64,000 nt of DNA from Pseudocitrobacter cyperus (GTDB lineage: Bacteria > Pseudomonadota > Gammaproteobacteria > Enterobacterales > Enterobacteriaceae), in assembly GCF_039889165.1 (NCBI RefSeq), contig NZ_JAYMYY010000001.1:1488001-1552000 (forward strand), read 5' to 3'. The notes beneath the pieces are model-generated. The model was not told the origin of the DNA. It ran no database searches and saw nothing but the letters and a program-made list of their open reading frames with translations. The position numbers and the translations under genes were made by a program. Positions 1 through 8,834 of this stretch are shown here, piece by piece (position 1 is the first letter of the stretch; each line of letters begins with the position of its first letter).

Positions 1-958
1 GATGATAAGGATAACCTGAACCATCAAGCCGTTCGTGGTGATTCGCCGCCCATGCGGCAATGTCGCCTAATTCGGCAACAACGCTGAGAATTTCCGCCGT
101 TTTATAGCTGTGCTCTTTCAACATGCTGTACTCCGTGCGCGACAGCGCCCCTTTTTTCTCCAGTATATTAATGGGGACATACAGCTTACCGATATCATGA
201 AGATAACCGGCAATTTCAATTCTCTGCCTGTCGTGGAAAGTCATTCCGCTGTAATAAGCCAGTTCTCTCGCCACCAGACCAACGGTCATACTATGCGCCG
301 CGGTAAATCCGCTGTGAGTATCGACGATACGGGCAATTAACGTACAGATTTGCAGAAAGTCGTCTATATCCAGGTGAATGACTTTGATTGGTGAAATAAC
401 ATTCACGACCCGTGGAATATTATCGGTTTGCAGACGAAACCAGAAATACTCCCGCTGGCTGACGGTGCGCAAAAAAGCATAAAACTCAGGCGGAAAATGG
501 CTGTAGCGCTCGGCAAACCCGGCACAGATATCATCGCTGCAGGATGCGAGGTTTTCAGGATATAACCGCAGATCATGTTCAAAACAATCACAGAACGCGA
601 GGATGGTTTTTTCCTGCGCAAAATACGCCTCGTGACCCGCCCACCGCGTATAGGCGATAGCTTTAGTTTTTTCGAAAATATCCAGGCCATCCAACATGTT
701 ATAGGTATAGCGCTGATGCAGTTCGTTATTGGAATGAAAATCATCACCATCACGACTGCGAATATCAATCAGCTCGCCAATATCGTGCAGCAGCGCAGCA
801 ACATAGACATTTTTTTTCTGTTCTTTTGTTAGCTCAAGGTAATCGCAGAGCTCCATCGCCACAATGGCCGTTCTCTCCATATGTTTAACCAACTCAGGAG
901 AGACAATTTTTATTAACTCGTTTATAAATTTTATTGATAATTGCAGGGATATATCCAT
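1..958 (-). CDS. Twin HD-domain protein with C-terminal HD-GYP (3' end outside window)
   Basis: I translated this by hand on the minus strand from the ATG at 958; it stays open for 319 codons to the window edge. A first HD motif (LLHDIGELID) lies near residue 60. A second region has the canonical HD-GYP signature: GYLHDIGKLYVP near residue 260, then NHHERLDGSGYP near residue 305. HD-GYP proteins of this form are usually cyclic-di-GMP phosphodiesterases, and E. coli K-12 has none. No N-terminal membrane segment is visible, so it is probably cytosolic. The first HD lacks the GYP half and may be regulatory. Upstream of the ATG there is only a weak ribosome site, so the start is less sure than the family. 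Confidence 0.8.
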   Translation of the reverse strand, partial: MDISLQLSIKFINELIKIVSPELVKHMERTAIVAMELCDYLELTKEQKKNVYVAALLHDIGELIDIRSRDGDDFHSNNELHQRYTYNMLDGLDIFEKTKAIAYTRWAGHEAYFAQEKTILAFCDCFEHDLRLYPENLASCSDDICAGFAERYSHFPPEFYAFLRTVSQREYFWFRLQTDNIPRVVNVISPIKVIHLDIDDFLQICTLIARIVDTHSGFTAAHSMTVGLVARELAYYSGMTFHDRQRIEIAGYLHDIGKLYVPINILEKKGALSRTEYSMLKEHSYKTAEILSVVAELGDIAAWAANHHERLDGSGYPYH

Positions 959-1342
959 GATACGGCTCTGTTTTTTTTTCACTTTCTTCAATAATACATC
1001 GCCTGCACCGGAGATGTATTTACGGGCCTGCAATTTGAAAACAAGGATGTGCTTTTAAAAAATTTTAACCTGTTGCACAAGGCTGGTTCTACGTTTTAAC
1101 GAATTAAAAATGGCTTAACTATTGGTAAAACTAAATAATCGACGTCACTATCCGATAACAGGCAAAATTATCGTAACAATTAATACAAAACTGCCATCAG
1201 TAAATGACAACCCCGGCACATTCACGAGGCATTCCTGAAAAACAGATAATCTATTCAGAAATTGTTATTTCAGATTGCCTGAACGCCCTCGCTATTCTGG
1301 CCTCAAGGCGGAACATCCCGCATTCCATCAGGAGGTAAGAAA
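959..1342. other. Divergent intergenic region, no gene seen
   Basis: This 384-base AT-rich gap separates the HD-GYP gene (-) from the monooxygenase operon (+), so it should hold both promoters. I see no convincing operator, RNA or short ORF. A strong Shine-Dalgarno (AGGAGGT, 1330-1336) ends it. Confidence 0.5.
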
Positions 1343-2689
1343 ATGACTAAACAGATAAAGCTCGGCGCTTTTCTACCCGGCGGTGGGCAACATATCGCCG
1401 CCTGGCGTCATCCACACCAACCAGCAGACGGCGCAACCAGTTTTGAGTTTCACAAGCAACTGGCGCAAACCGCCGAACGCGGATTGTTTGACGCCTATTT
1501 TCTGGCCGACGGCCTGGCCGCTCCGGCGGCGGGCGGAACCGAGGGTGGCAGCGCGAAAGTCGCTGGCTTTGAACCCTTAACCCTGTTCAGCGCCCTCGCC
1601 CCGCTCACCAAAAACATCGGTTTTATCGCCACAGCGTCCACCACTTATGAAGAGCCCTATAATCTGGCGCGCAAATTCGCCTCGCTGGACTTGATCTCCG
1701 GCGGCCGCGCAGGCTGGAACGTCGTGACTACCGCAACCGACGCCGCCGCGCACAACTTTAATCTTGATACGCAACATCCTCATGAATATCGCTACCAACG
1801 TGCGGCTGAGCACGTCGATGTGGTGAAAAAGTTGTGGGACAGCTTCGAAGATGACGCTTTTGTGCGTGATAAAACCTCGGGCGTGTTCTTCGATGCGGCG
1901 AAAGTTCATGCCACGCATCATCGGGGCAAATTTTTCAAAGTGAAGGGGCCGCTGAATGTGCCTCGCTCGCCGCAGGGGCAGCCAGTGATTGTCCAGGCCG
2001 GGCAATCGGAAAGCGGCCGCGCATTGGCGGCCGCCACCGCAGAGGTGATTTTCACCTCGCATCAGCATCTGCACACCGCGCAGGCGTTTTACCGTGATAT
2101 TAAATCGCGAGCCAAAGCGGTCGGCCGTAACCCTGACCACGTATTAATTATGCCTGGCGTCGCGCCGTTTGTCGGGCGCACGGAAGAAGAAGCGCAGGAA
2201 AAATACCGCCAGATAACCTCGCTGATTGTCGAGTCCGACGGTATCGCATTGTTGAACGGGTTGGCCGGAGGCGCTATCAATCTGGCGGAATACGATCCCG
2301 ATGGGCCACTGCCGCCCCTGCCGGTCACTGAAGGGATGAAATCACGCCCGGAATTGATCCGCCAGATAGCCGATGAAAACAACTTCACCATTCGTGAACT
2401 CTATCAGTGGGTGGCAACCGCGCGCGGTCATTTTACGATTGTCGGCAGCGCGGAGCAGGTGGCTGATACGCTCCAGACCTGGTTCGAAAACGACGCCGCC
2501 GACGGCTTTAATATTCTGCCGCCGTGGCTGCCGGGCGGGCTGGACGACTTTATCGAACTGGTGCTGCCTATTCTTCAGCAACGTGGGCTGTTCCGCACCG
2601 CCTATGAAGGCCGCACCCTGCGAGAAAACCTTGGTCTGCCGTTTGCCGAAAACCGCCATACCGCCCTTCACCGCGCTAAAGTCGCCTGA
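1343..2689 (+). CDS. LLM-class flavin-dependent monooxygenase (NtaA/SnaA/DszA family)
   Basis: This 448-aa protein begins KLGAFLPGGGQHIAAWRHP and has the long form typical of the NtaA/SnaA/DszA branch of the bacterial luciferase superfamily. These enzymes use FMNH2 from a partner reductase and O2 to oxidise C-N, C-S or sulfone substrates. AGGAGGT sits six bases upstream of the ATG. It is the first gene of a + strand set that continues directly into an ABC importer, so enzyme and transporter probably share a substrate. No flavin reductase of the SsuE type is adjacent; the flavin source could be elsewhere. The substrate cannot be told from sequence. Confidence 0.87.
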   Translation: MTKQIKLGAFLPGGGQHIAAWRHPHQPADGATSFEFHKQLAQTAERGLFDAYFLADGLAAPAAGGTEGGSAKVAGFEPLTLFSALAPLTKNIGFIATASTTYEEPYNLARKFASLDLISGGRAGWNVVTTATDAAAHNFNLDTQHPHEYRYQRAAEHVDVVKKLWDSFEDDAFVRDKTSGVFFDAAKVHATHHRGKFFKVKGPLNVPRSPQGQPVIVQAGQSESGRALAAATAEVIFTSHQHLHTAQAFYRDIKSRAKAVGRNPDHVLIMPGVAPFVGRTEEEAQEKYRQITSLIVESDGIALLNGLAGGAINLAEYDPDGPLPPLPVTEGMKSRPELIRQIADENNFTIRELYQWVATARGHFTIVGSAEQVADTLQTWFENDAADGFNILPPWLPGGLDDFIELVLPILQQRGLFRTAYEGRTLRENLGLPFAENRHTALHRAKVA

Positions 2690-2698
2690 GGAGTCAAC

Positions 2699-3535
2699 AT
2701 GAGCATGTTATATCCATCCGCCCAGGCTCGCGTTTCACGCCCCCGCGCCGTTACCCGGGTAACAAGCCAGTGGTCGAAACGCAGCCTCAGCTTTTTCGCA
2801 CGCTACGGACTGTTAATCTTTTTCTTCGCGGGCTGGCAGGTGGCAAGCCACGTCGGCTGGCTGAACCCGGCGGTGATCCCGCCGCTGGATAAAGTGGTGC
2901 TGGCACTCTGGAATGCAGTGCATTCAGGCGCGCTGCTGGGCGATATCGCCATCAGCCTGCAACGCGCCGGGCTCGCCTTTTTCTCGGCGGTGATTATCGG
3001 CATTCCGCTCGGCCTGTTTATGGGGCAGATCCGCCCGATTGAACGCGCGCTGGATCCGATCCTACAACTGTTCCGCCAGACCTCTGCACTTGCGCTTTAC
3101 CCGGTGTTTATCCTGCTGTTTGGCCTGGGGGAAACGTCAAAAGTGTTTGTGATCTTCTGGGCGGCGCTCTTCCCGGTGCTGCTGTCGACCATCAGCGGCG
3201 TCAAACAGGTCGACGGCAAACTGCTGGAGATGGCGCGAACCTTCGGCGCGAGCGAACTGACCCTGTTCCGTCGGGTTATTGTTCCCGCCTCTATTCCCGG
3301 CATTTTCGTCGGCCTGCGTTTGTCAGCCACCACCGCGCTACTGCTGTTGATTGCGGCTGAAATGATTGGCGCCAATCGCGGAATCGGCTTCCAGGTGATG
3401 AACGCCCAGTACAACTTCCAGATCCCGCTGATGTTTGCAGCCATTTTCCTGCTTGCGCTGGCCGGGCTGCTCGCCAACTCAATTCTGGTTTTCCTGCAAC
3501 GCCGCCTGTGTCGCTGGAACCCGCGCGATCAGTAA
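2699..3535 (+). CDS. ABC transporter permease, SsuC/TauC-like
   Basis: A 278-aa integral membrane protein with about six hydrophobic segments and the cytoplasmic EAA-type loop around residues 170-200 (MARTFGASELTLFRRVIVPASIPG). This arrangement is the nitrate/sulfonate/taurine permease class. It would form the inner-membrane channel with the ATPase at 4547. It starts nine bases after the monooxygenase stop, with GAGGAG overlapping that stop, so the genes are probably co-transcribed and coupled. Confidence 0.88.
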   Translation: MSMLYPSAQARVSRPRAVTRVTSQWSKRSLSFFARYGLLIFFFAGWQVASHVGWLNPAVIPPLDKVVLALWNAVHSGALLGDIAISLQRAGLAFFSAVIIGIPLGLFMGQIRPIERALDPILQLFRQTSALALYPVFILLFGLGETSKVFVIFWAALFPVLLSTISGVKQVDGKLLEMARTFGASELTLFRRVIVPASIPGIFVGLRLSATTALLLLIAAEMIGANRGIGFQVMNAQYNFQIPLMFAAIFLLALAGLLANSILVFLQRRLCRWNPRDQ

Positions 3536-3573
3536 ACCAACACCTTAAAATCCATCGCATACAGGATCTGATA

Positions 3574-4536
3574 ATGAAAAAAATACTTCCTCTTTTTTGG
3601 GCAACCACACTGATGCTCTTTGGCGCGTCATCCGCGGCGCAGGCTCAGGATGCCGTGACGATGCGCTATATGACCAGCCATGGCGGTATTTCCGCCCATG
3701 AACTGGCCGATGCGCTGGGTTATTTCAAAGGCACCGGTATCACCTTTAAAAGCGCAGGTTATGCCAGCGGCGGGCCGGAATCGCTCTTCGCCCTGGCTTC
3801 CGGCAGCATTGATATCGGCTCCGCCGCCACCCCTGCGGTGATTAACTCCATCGCCGGGGGAAATGAGTTTGTCGCGGCTTACCCGACCAACGGCATTGAT
3901 AACACCACCAAATCGATTTTCTACGTTCGGGAAGATAGCCCGATTAAATCGGTAAAAGATTTGGTAGGTAAAAGCATTGCCATCAACACATTAGGCGCAC
4001 ATCTCGACTACACGGTACGCGAAGCGCTGCATCAGGCCGGACTGCCGGAAAAAGCCGCCCGTCTGGTGGCTGTACCGGGGCCGCAGCTTGAACAAACCCT
4101 GCGCTCGGGCCAGGTGGATGTCGCCGCGTTCGGTTACTGGCAAACCACCTTTGAAGGCGTGGCTCGCAGCCATGGCGGCCTGCGGCCAATCCTCAATGAT
4201 ACAGAGGTGCTGGGCCCAATCGCCGGGGGCTTTACGGTACTGCGCGCAGATTTCGTCAAAGCGCACCCTCAGGCGGCGCGTGACTTCGTGCTGCAATCGG
4301 CGCGAGCGCTCGATTTCGCCCGCGAGAATCCGGAAAAAACGCGGGAAATACTGGCGAAAAAGCTGCAGGAGCGCGGGGAAAATCCGGAACTGGCGAAATA
4401 CTTTACCGGTTATGGCGTGCGTAAAGGCGGGCTGGCGGAAGATCATGACGTTCAGTTCTGGCTGGAAATTCTCCAGCGCGATGGCGTGCTGCAAAAAGAT
4501 CAGCTTAAAACCCGCGATATTCTGTTAAAAGTCTGA
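3574..4536 (+). CDS. ABC transporter periplasmic substrate-binding protein (SsuA/NMT1-like)
   Basis: I chose the ATG at 3574 because it gives a clean signal peptide (MKKILPLFWATTLMLFGASSAAQA) and has AGGA upstream; the reading frame is open further upstream but lacks a ribosome site. The mature part has the pattern of SsuA/TauA/NMT1 binding proteins, including LVGKSIAINTLGAHLDYTV and a C-terminal helix-rich lobe. It is 320 aa, normal for the family, and would deliver the ligand to the permease at 2699. Similar proteins bind aliphatic sulfonates, taurine or pyrimidine precursors; which applies here is unknown. Confidence 0.86.
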   Translation: MKKILPLFWATTLMLFGASSAAQAQDAVTMRYMTSHGGISAHELADALGYFKGTGITFKSAGYASGGPESLFALASGSIDIGSAATPAVINSIAGGNEFVAAYPTNGIDNTTKSIFYVREDSPIKSVKDLVGKSIAINTLGAHLDYTVREALHQAGLPEKAARLVAVPGPQLEQTLRSGQVDVAAFGYWQTTFEGVARSHGGLRPILNDTEVLGPIAGGFTVLRADFVKAHPQAARDFVLQSARALDFARENPEKTREILAKKLQERGENPELAKYFTGYGVRKGGLAEDHDVQFWLEILQRDGVLQKDQLKTRDILLKV

Positions 4537-4546
4537 GGAGTTCGCC

Positions 4547-5320
4547 ATGACGACACATCATACGGATTTATCACGCGGCGATATCGCTATCCGCCGCCTG
4601 CATAAAGCGTTCACCCTCGACGGTCAACCGTTCGATGTATTTCGCGATTTGAATCTGCATATCGAAAGCGGGCAAAGCCTGGCTATCGTTGGGCCAAGCG
4701 GCTGTGGCAAGACCACTCTCTTGCGCATTCTCGCCGGGCTGGAGCAGCCCGACGCCGGAGAGGTGGTGATTGACGGGCGCGCCGTGCAGGGAATGAGCCG
4801 CGAGCGGGCGGTGATTTTCCAGGAGCCGCGCCTGCTGCCCTGGCTGTCGGTGCTTGATAATGTCAGCTTCAGCCTCGATGTCCAGGGCGCGTCAAAAACA
4901 CAGGCGCGTGCGCGGGCAAAACAGTCGATTGACCTGGTAGGGCTGAGTCAGTACGAAAACGCCCTCCCCGGTCAGCTTTCCGGCGGCATGGCGCAGCGCG
5001 TCGGCATCGCCAGGGCGCTGGCTATCGACCCGGAAATTCTGCTGCTGGACGAACCGCTTGGCGCGCTGGATGCGATGACTAAAATCACTATGCAGGAGGA
5101 GCTGGAACGCATACGGGCAACGGAAAATATCACCATGGTACTGGTGACGCACGATCTGGAAGAGGCGATTTACCTGGCGGATCGGGTGCTGATCCTGCCG
5201 AAGATCAAGGGCAATCCGATTCGGATGATTGATGTCAGTCTACCCCGCCCGCGCGAACGCAGCGATGGAGCATTTGTAGAACTGCGCCAACAGCTCATGG
5301 CGGAGTTTGGCCTGCACTAA
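4547..5320 (+). CDS. ABC transporter ATP-binding protein, SsuB/TauB-like
   Basis: This 257-aa protein has all ATPase motifs: Walker A GPSGCGKTTLL (near residue 56), signature LSGGMAQRVGIARAL, Walker B ILLLDEPLGALDAMT and the switch histidine in VTHDLEEAI. It would energise the permease and binding protein just upstream. The start follows the binding-protein stop by ten bases with GAGGAG as ribosome site. A stem-loop follows the stop, which may end or reduce transcription before the SDR gene. Confidence 0.9.
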   Translation: MTTHHTDLSRGDIAIRRLHKAFTLDGQPFDVFRDLNLHIESGQSLAIVGPSGCGKTTLLRILAGLEQPDAGEVVIDGRAVQGMSRERAVIFQEPRLLPWLSVLDNVSFSLDVQGASKTQARARAKQSIDLVGLSQYENALPGQLSGGMAQRVGIARALAIDPEILLLDEPLGALDAMTKITMQEELERIRATENITMVLVTHDLEEAIYLADRVLILPKIKGNPIRMIDVSLPRPRERSDGAFVELRQQLMAEFGLH

Positions 5321-5325
5321 GATGA

Positions 5326-5347
5326 CGCCCGGTAATTCTGCCGGGCG
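5326..5347 (+). terminator. Stem-loop after the ABC operon
   Basis: CGCCCGG pairs with CCGGGCG around an eight-base loop immediately after the ATPase stop. The following bases are only weakly T-rich, so this may be a processing or partial terminator hairpin. Confidence 0.45.
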
Positions 5348-5518
5348 GATTTCACCACACCTCCCTCACAAACGCGACTGCGTCAGGTCGCGAAATGCAT
5401 TTTTGCATTGAAAAGTGACAGTCTGCTTTCTGTTCGTCCATTCCCTTTTTCCCGCGCGCATCAAACAATTAACACGCATCTGATACCTGCACTCACGACC
5501 ATAAAAAGGGAGAACCCC

Positions 5519-6337
5519 ATGACCAATTCACATCATTCTCAGGACTGGCTGGGCCTTGCCGGGCGAGTCTTTGCCGTTAGCGGCGCAGCCAGCGGTATTG
5601 GCGAGGCCATTGCGACCGCTCTGGCGCAACAGGGGGCGGATGTCGCCCTGCTCGACCGCAACCCGGAAGGCGGCGAAGCGGTAAAACAGCGCCTTACCGC
5701 CTACCCCGGACGCCGTCTGGTGGTTGCCTGTGACGTCAGCAACGAAGCGCAAATTAAAGAGGCAGCGCTAAGCGTGCGGGAAAAGCTGGGGCCGTGCCAC
5801 GGGTTAGTCAATGCCGCTGGCATTCTACGCCCGGCGGGGCTGGCGGAAATAAGCGTTGAACAGTGGGAGACGCAGCTTGCGGTCAATCTGACCGGTTATC
5901 TGTTGTGCGCCCGAGAATTTGCCCACGATATGCGTAATGCAGGCAGGGGGAGCATTGTGCATATTGGTTCCATTTCCGGGCGCATTCCGCAGCCGTGGAG
6001 CGGCGCGTACAGCCCGGGTAAAGCGGCAGTGGGTCTGTTATCGCAGCAGATCGCCGTGGAATGGGGTATGGACGGTATTCGCAGTAATCTGGTCGCACCG
6101 GGGATGATCGAAACGGCCTTAACCGCCGACTACTACGCACAACCGGGCGTGCGTGAGAGCCGCGAAGCGTTTACCGCCAGCCAGCGCATCGGTCAGCCGG
6201 AAGATATCGCCAACGCGGTGCTGTTCCTGCTTAGCGACAGATCAGGATATATCAACGGGGCGGAGCTGGGCGTCGATGGTGGATTGCCGACGATGCTGAT
6301 GGGCAAGCTGCCTCGACCCGGTTTTAGCGGGAAATAA
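5519..6337 (+). CDS. Short-chain dehydrogenase/reductase
   Basis: A classical 272-aa SDR. It has the NAD(P)-binding SGAASGIG motif near the N terminus, NAAG in the middle, the catalytic serine in HIGSISG and the YSPGK catalytic pair, and ends in the usual VDGG region. The ATG at 5519 was chosen for AGGGAGAA just upstream and a family-length N terminus; the longer frame from 5408 adds unrelated residues. It probably oxidises an alcohol or reduces a ketone. It is the last + strand gene of the accessory metabolic cluster and converges on the AraC gene. Its substrate is unknown. Confidence 0.87.
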   Translation: MTNSHHSQDWLGLAGRVFAVSGAASGIGEAIATALAQQGADVALLDRNPEGGEAVKQRLTAYPGRRLVVACDVSNEAQIKEAALSVREKLGPCHGLVNAAGILRPAGLAEISVEQWETQLAVNLTGYLLCAREFAHDMRNAGRGSIVHIGSISGRIPQPWSGAYSPGKAAVGLLSQQIAVEWGMDGIRSNLVAPGMIETALTADYYAQPGVRESREAFTASQRIGQPEDIANAVLFLLSDRSGYINGAELGVDGGLPTMLMGKLPRPGFSGK

Positions 6338-6377
6338 CCGCTGCACGGGCCTTAAGGTTTGTGGATAAAGCGCAAAA

Positions 6378-6419
6378 TTCCGTTCACTTTATGTTTTGCC
6401 GAACATGAAGTGAACGGAA
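6378..6419. terminator. Long hairpin between convergent genes
   Basis: TTCCGTTCACTT (6378-6389) is a perfect inverted match to 6408-6419, and five more inner bases (ATGTT/AACAT) also pair, giving about 17 stem pairs with one mismatch. It lies between the convergent SDR and AraC genes, so a bidirectional terminator is the simple reading. Confidence 0.55.
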
Positions 6420-6451
6420 AGTCACACATGAAAAGCATTGCCTGTTCTCAT

Positions 6452-7348
6452 TCACGCATGGGAAGGCACCTCGCACGCGGCGGTGGGTTTCTCGCGGAAT
6501 CCACGCGGCGACGCCCCGGTACTCCGGCGGAAAAAGCGCGAAAAATAGGTCGCATCGCTGAAGCCAAGGTAGTCTGAAATCTGACTCACCGTCATGCTGG
6601 TATAAAGCAGGCTGCGTTTCGCTTCCAGCAGCAAACGCTGGTGCAGCACGCTTAACGCGCTACAGCCGTGAAACTCGCGACACAAGGTATTGAGGTGGAC
6701 GCCGGACATGCCAATTTCACTGGCGTAATGCGCCACCGGGAAGTGCTCACGATAATGATTTTCCACCAGTTGATTAAAGCGATGAATGGCGGCGCGTTTA
6801 CGCTCCACTTTATCGCGGGTACCCGGCTGCGGCTGCGCCTGGCGGTTCAGCCAGACCATTAACGCGCTGAGCAACGAGTGGATCATCATATCCCGCGCCT
6901 CATTATCAGACTGATACTCCTGCTGTAGGGTGTGGAACAGCGACTGAATTTTCTCACGCGACCCGCCGACCGGGACGCAAATCGCCTGATTGAGGATCTG
7001 TAGCGGGCGGCCAAACTGCTGCTCAAACTGCGCCACCAGCGGCGCAGCCAGCGAAAGGGAGAACCCTTCAGTGCCCGGAGAAAAACGAAAACCATGCACA
7101 CAAAGCGCTGGGATTATCTGAATGCAGGCATCGTCAAACGTGTGCGTCACCCCTTCTATCTCAATTTCGCCCTGCCCTTTGTGGACATAAAGAAGCTGGA
7201 TAAGATCCGCGTGCTGATGCACGCGGATACACCAGTCATAGAGGCTGCTGCGACTGTGAATAGACTCACAGTGCAGCAAGTCCGGCGTCGGCCAGTGCAG
7301 GCTTTCACCGTAGAGTTTGAAGACCGGAATACTGTTGGTCAGATTCAT
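6452..7348 (-). CDS. AraC-family transcriptional regulator with cupin-like sensor domain
   Basis: This 298-aa protein has an N-terminal cupin-type ligand pocket (histidine-rich RVHQHADLIQLLYVHKGQGE near residue 45) and a C-terminal pair of helix-turn-helix motifs. The second contains the AraC hallmark SQISDYLGFSDATYFSRFFRR followed by GASPRGFR. The overall form resembles HpaA/PobR-type activators of aromatic catabolic genes. It starts 30 bases after the NIPSNAP gene on the same strand and is thus likely the last gene of the reductase operon and its own regulator. The ligand is unknown. Confidence 0.85.
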   Translation of the reverse strand: MNLTNSIPVFKLYGESLHWPTPDLLHCESIHSRSSLYDWCIRVHQHADLIQLLYVHKGQGEIEIEGVTHTFDDACIQIIPALCVHGFRFSPGTEGFSLSLAAPLVAQFEQQFGRPLQILNQAICVPVGGSREKIQSLFHTLQQEYQSDNEARDMMIHSLLSALMVWLNRQAQPQPGTRDKVERKRAAIHRFNQLVENHYREHFPVAHYASEIGMSGVHLNTLCREFHGCSALSVLHQRLLLEAKRSLLYTSMTVSQISDYLGFSDATYFSRFFRRSTGASPRGFREKPTAACEVPSHA

Positions 7349-7378
7349 AGTGCCTCCATAAAGTGCAATGGCCGGATG

Positions 7379-7708
7379 CTATCCCATACTCTTCGGTAAC
7401 GCCGTCGCCCGGATAATCCGCGTCTCCTGAGAAACAATAAACGGCTCCGACGCTTTTAAATAGGCGGCAAATCCTGGATGGGTATCGCGCAGGCGGCTAC
7501 GACGTTCATACTCGGCCAGGCTTTCATAGCCCCACAGGTGGACAAACTGGTTCTGCGGGCCGATGAAGCTTGTGTAAAAACCCAGAGGGTTGCCCAGCGT
7601 TTCCAGCAAAATCGGCATCGCCAGCGAATCAAACACCTCGATAAATTCGTTCATCTTCCGCAGACGAATGGTGTAGATACGATGATCGACTAACGGTAGC
7701 GTCTTCAT
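7379..7708 (-). CDS. NIPSNAP-family protein
   Basis: A 109-aa protein with the alpha/beta-barrel pattern of the NIPSNAP family (RIYTIRLRKMNEFIEVF at the start, HLWGYESLAEYERRSRLR in the middle). The ATG at 7708 overlaps the preceding stop as ATGA and has GGAGG just upstream, so it beats the longer frame. NIPSNAP proteins are common accessory members of oxidoreductase and catabolic operons and their exact role is rarely known. Here it is coupled to the old-yellow-enzyme gene. Confidence 0.85.
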   Translation of the reverse strand: MKTLPLVDHRIYTIRLRKMNEFIEVFDSLAMPILLETLGNPLGFYTSFIGPQNQFVHLWGYESLAEYERRSRLRDTHPGFAAYLKASEPFIVSQETRIIRATALPKSMG

Positions 7709-8820
7709 TTGGCCTCCTGCGTCTGATGTGTCGGCCAGCCCAACGGCCCGAAGCGATCGTAAGGTTTCGGCCATGGCGCGGTTTCACCCAGCGCAATCGC
7801 CGCGTGAATCGGCCAGTTCGGGTCATCCAGCATTCCACGCCCGATAGCGACCAGATCCGCGCGTTCATCCTGCACAATTGCTTGCGCCTGCTGCGCTTCA
7901 TAAATCAGCCCAACCGTGATGACCACCGCGTCCGGCAGCGCTTCTTTAACCGCCGCCGCGAACGGCACCATATAACCGGGTTTATCTGCCGGCGGCGTCT
8001 GGTTGTAGATATTGTAGCCGCCGGAAACATGAAGATAATCATAGCCCAGCGCGTGAAGTTCGCGGGCAAACTGCACCACTTCTTCCAGCCTTAACCCCCC
8101 TTCGGCAAACTCGCCGCCGTTAAAACGCACACCCAACAGATGCGTTTTCGGCCAGGCCTCGCGCAGCGCTTTCGCCACCCGCAGCGGAAAACGCATGCGG
8201 TTTTCCGGGTTGCCGCCGTATTCATCCTGGCGTTGATTGCTCAGCGGGGATAAGAACTGGTTCAGCAGATAACCGTTGGCGGCATGCAGTTCGATAAAAT
8301 CGACACCGGCATCCAGCGCCCGCTGAGCGGCAGCAACAAAACCGGCGATAATGCGCGCCATGCCCGCCTCATCCAGTTCTTGCGGCACGCGCCAGCCGGG
8401 TTTGTAGGGAATGGCTGAAGGCGCGACCGTGGGCCAGCCGCCCTCATCATCAGCCAGTGATGCGCCCTGATTGCGCCAGGGAGGATTGGTGCCGGCTTTA
8501 CGCCCGGCATGGTTTAACTGCACGCCGATTGGGGTATCGCTGTAGGTACGAATATCCGCCAGCAGTTTTTTCAGCGCCTGAGACTGGACATCATTCCACA
8601 ATCCAAGGCAGTGCGGTGTAATACGCCCGTCCGGCGTCACGCCATTGGCTTCGCATATGACCAGCCCGGCACCGGAAATGGCCAGCCCGCCAATATGTTG
8701 CGCGTGCCACGGCGTGACGATGCCGTCGCTGGCGGCGGAATATTGCGACATCGGCGGCACCACAATGCGGTTGGTAAGCGTTAAGGGGCCGACAGAAAGG
8801 GGGCTAAAGAGCGTTGGCAT
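7705..8820 (-). CDS. NADH:flavin oxidoreductase, old yellow enzyme family (YqjM/XenA-like)
   Basis: A 371-aa single-domain FMN barrel. It begins LFSPLSVGPLTLTNRIVVPPM and carries the substrate-binding LNHAGRK motif and the family block HAANGYLLNQFLSP. It lacks the C-terminal 4Fe-4S and FAD/NADH domains of the 2,4-dienoyl-CoA reductase branch, so it belongs with short ene-reductases such as YqjM or XenA, which reduce activated C=C bonds. It follows the FAD-dehydrogenase gene by 14 bases and overlaps the NIPSNAP start by four. Confidence 0.9.
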   Translation of the reverse strand: MPTLFSPLSVGPLTLTNRIVVPPMSQYSAASDGIVTPWHAQHIGGLAISGAGLVICEANGVTPDGRITPHCLGLWNDVQSQALKKLLADIRTYSDTPIGVQLNHAGRKAGTNPPWRNQGASLADDEGGWPTVAPSAIPYKPGWRVPQELDEAGMARIIAGFVAAAQRALDAGVDFIELHAANGYLLNQFLSPLSNQRQDEYGGNPENRMRFPLRVAKALREAWPKTHLLGVRFNGGEFAEGGLRLEEVVQFARELHALGYDYLHVSGGYNIYNQTPPADKPGYMVPFAAAVKEALPDAVVITVGLIYEAQQAQAIVQDERADLVAIGRGMLDDPNWPIHAAIALGETAPWPKPYDRFGPLGWPTHQTQEAK

Positions 8821-8834
8821 AATGTTCTCCAGAT

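Noticed and set aside
1577..2140. 187-aa minus-strand frame
   Set aside because: Antisense to the monooxygenase, no ribosome site and no family features.
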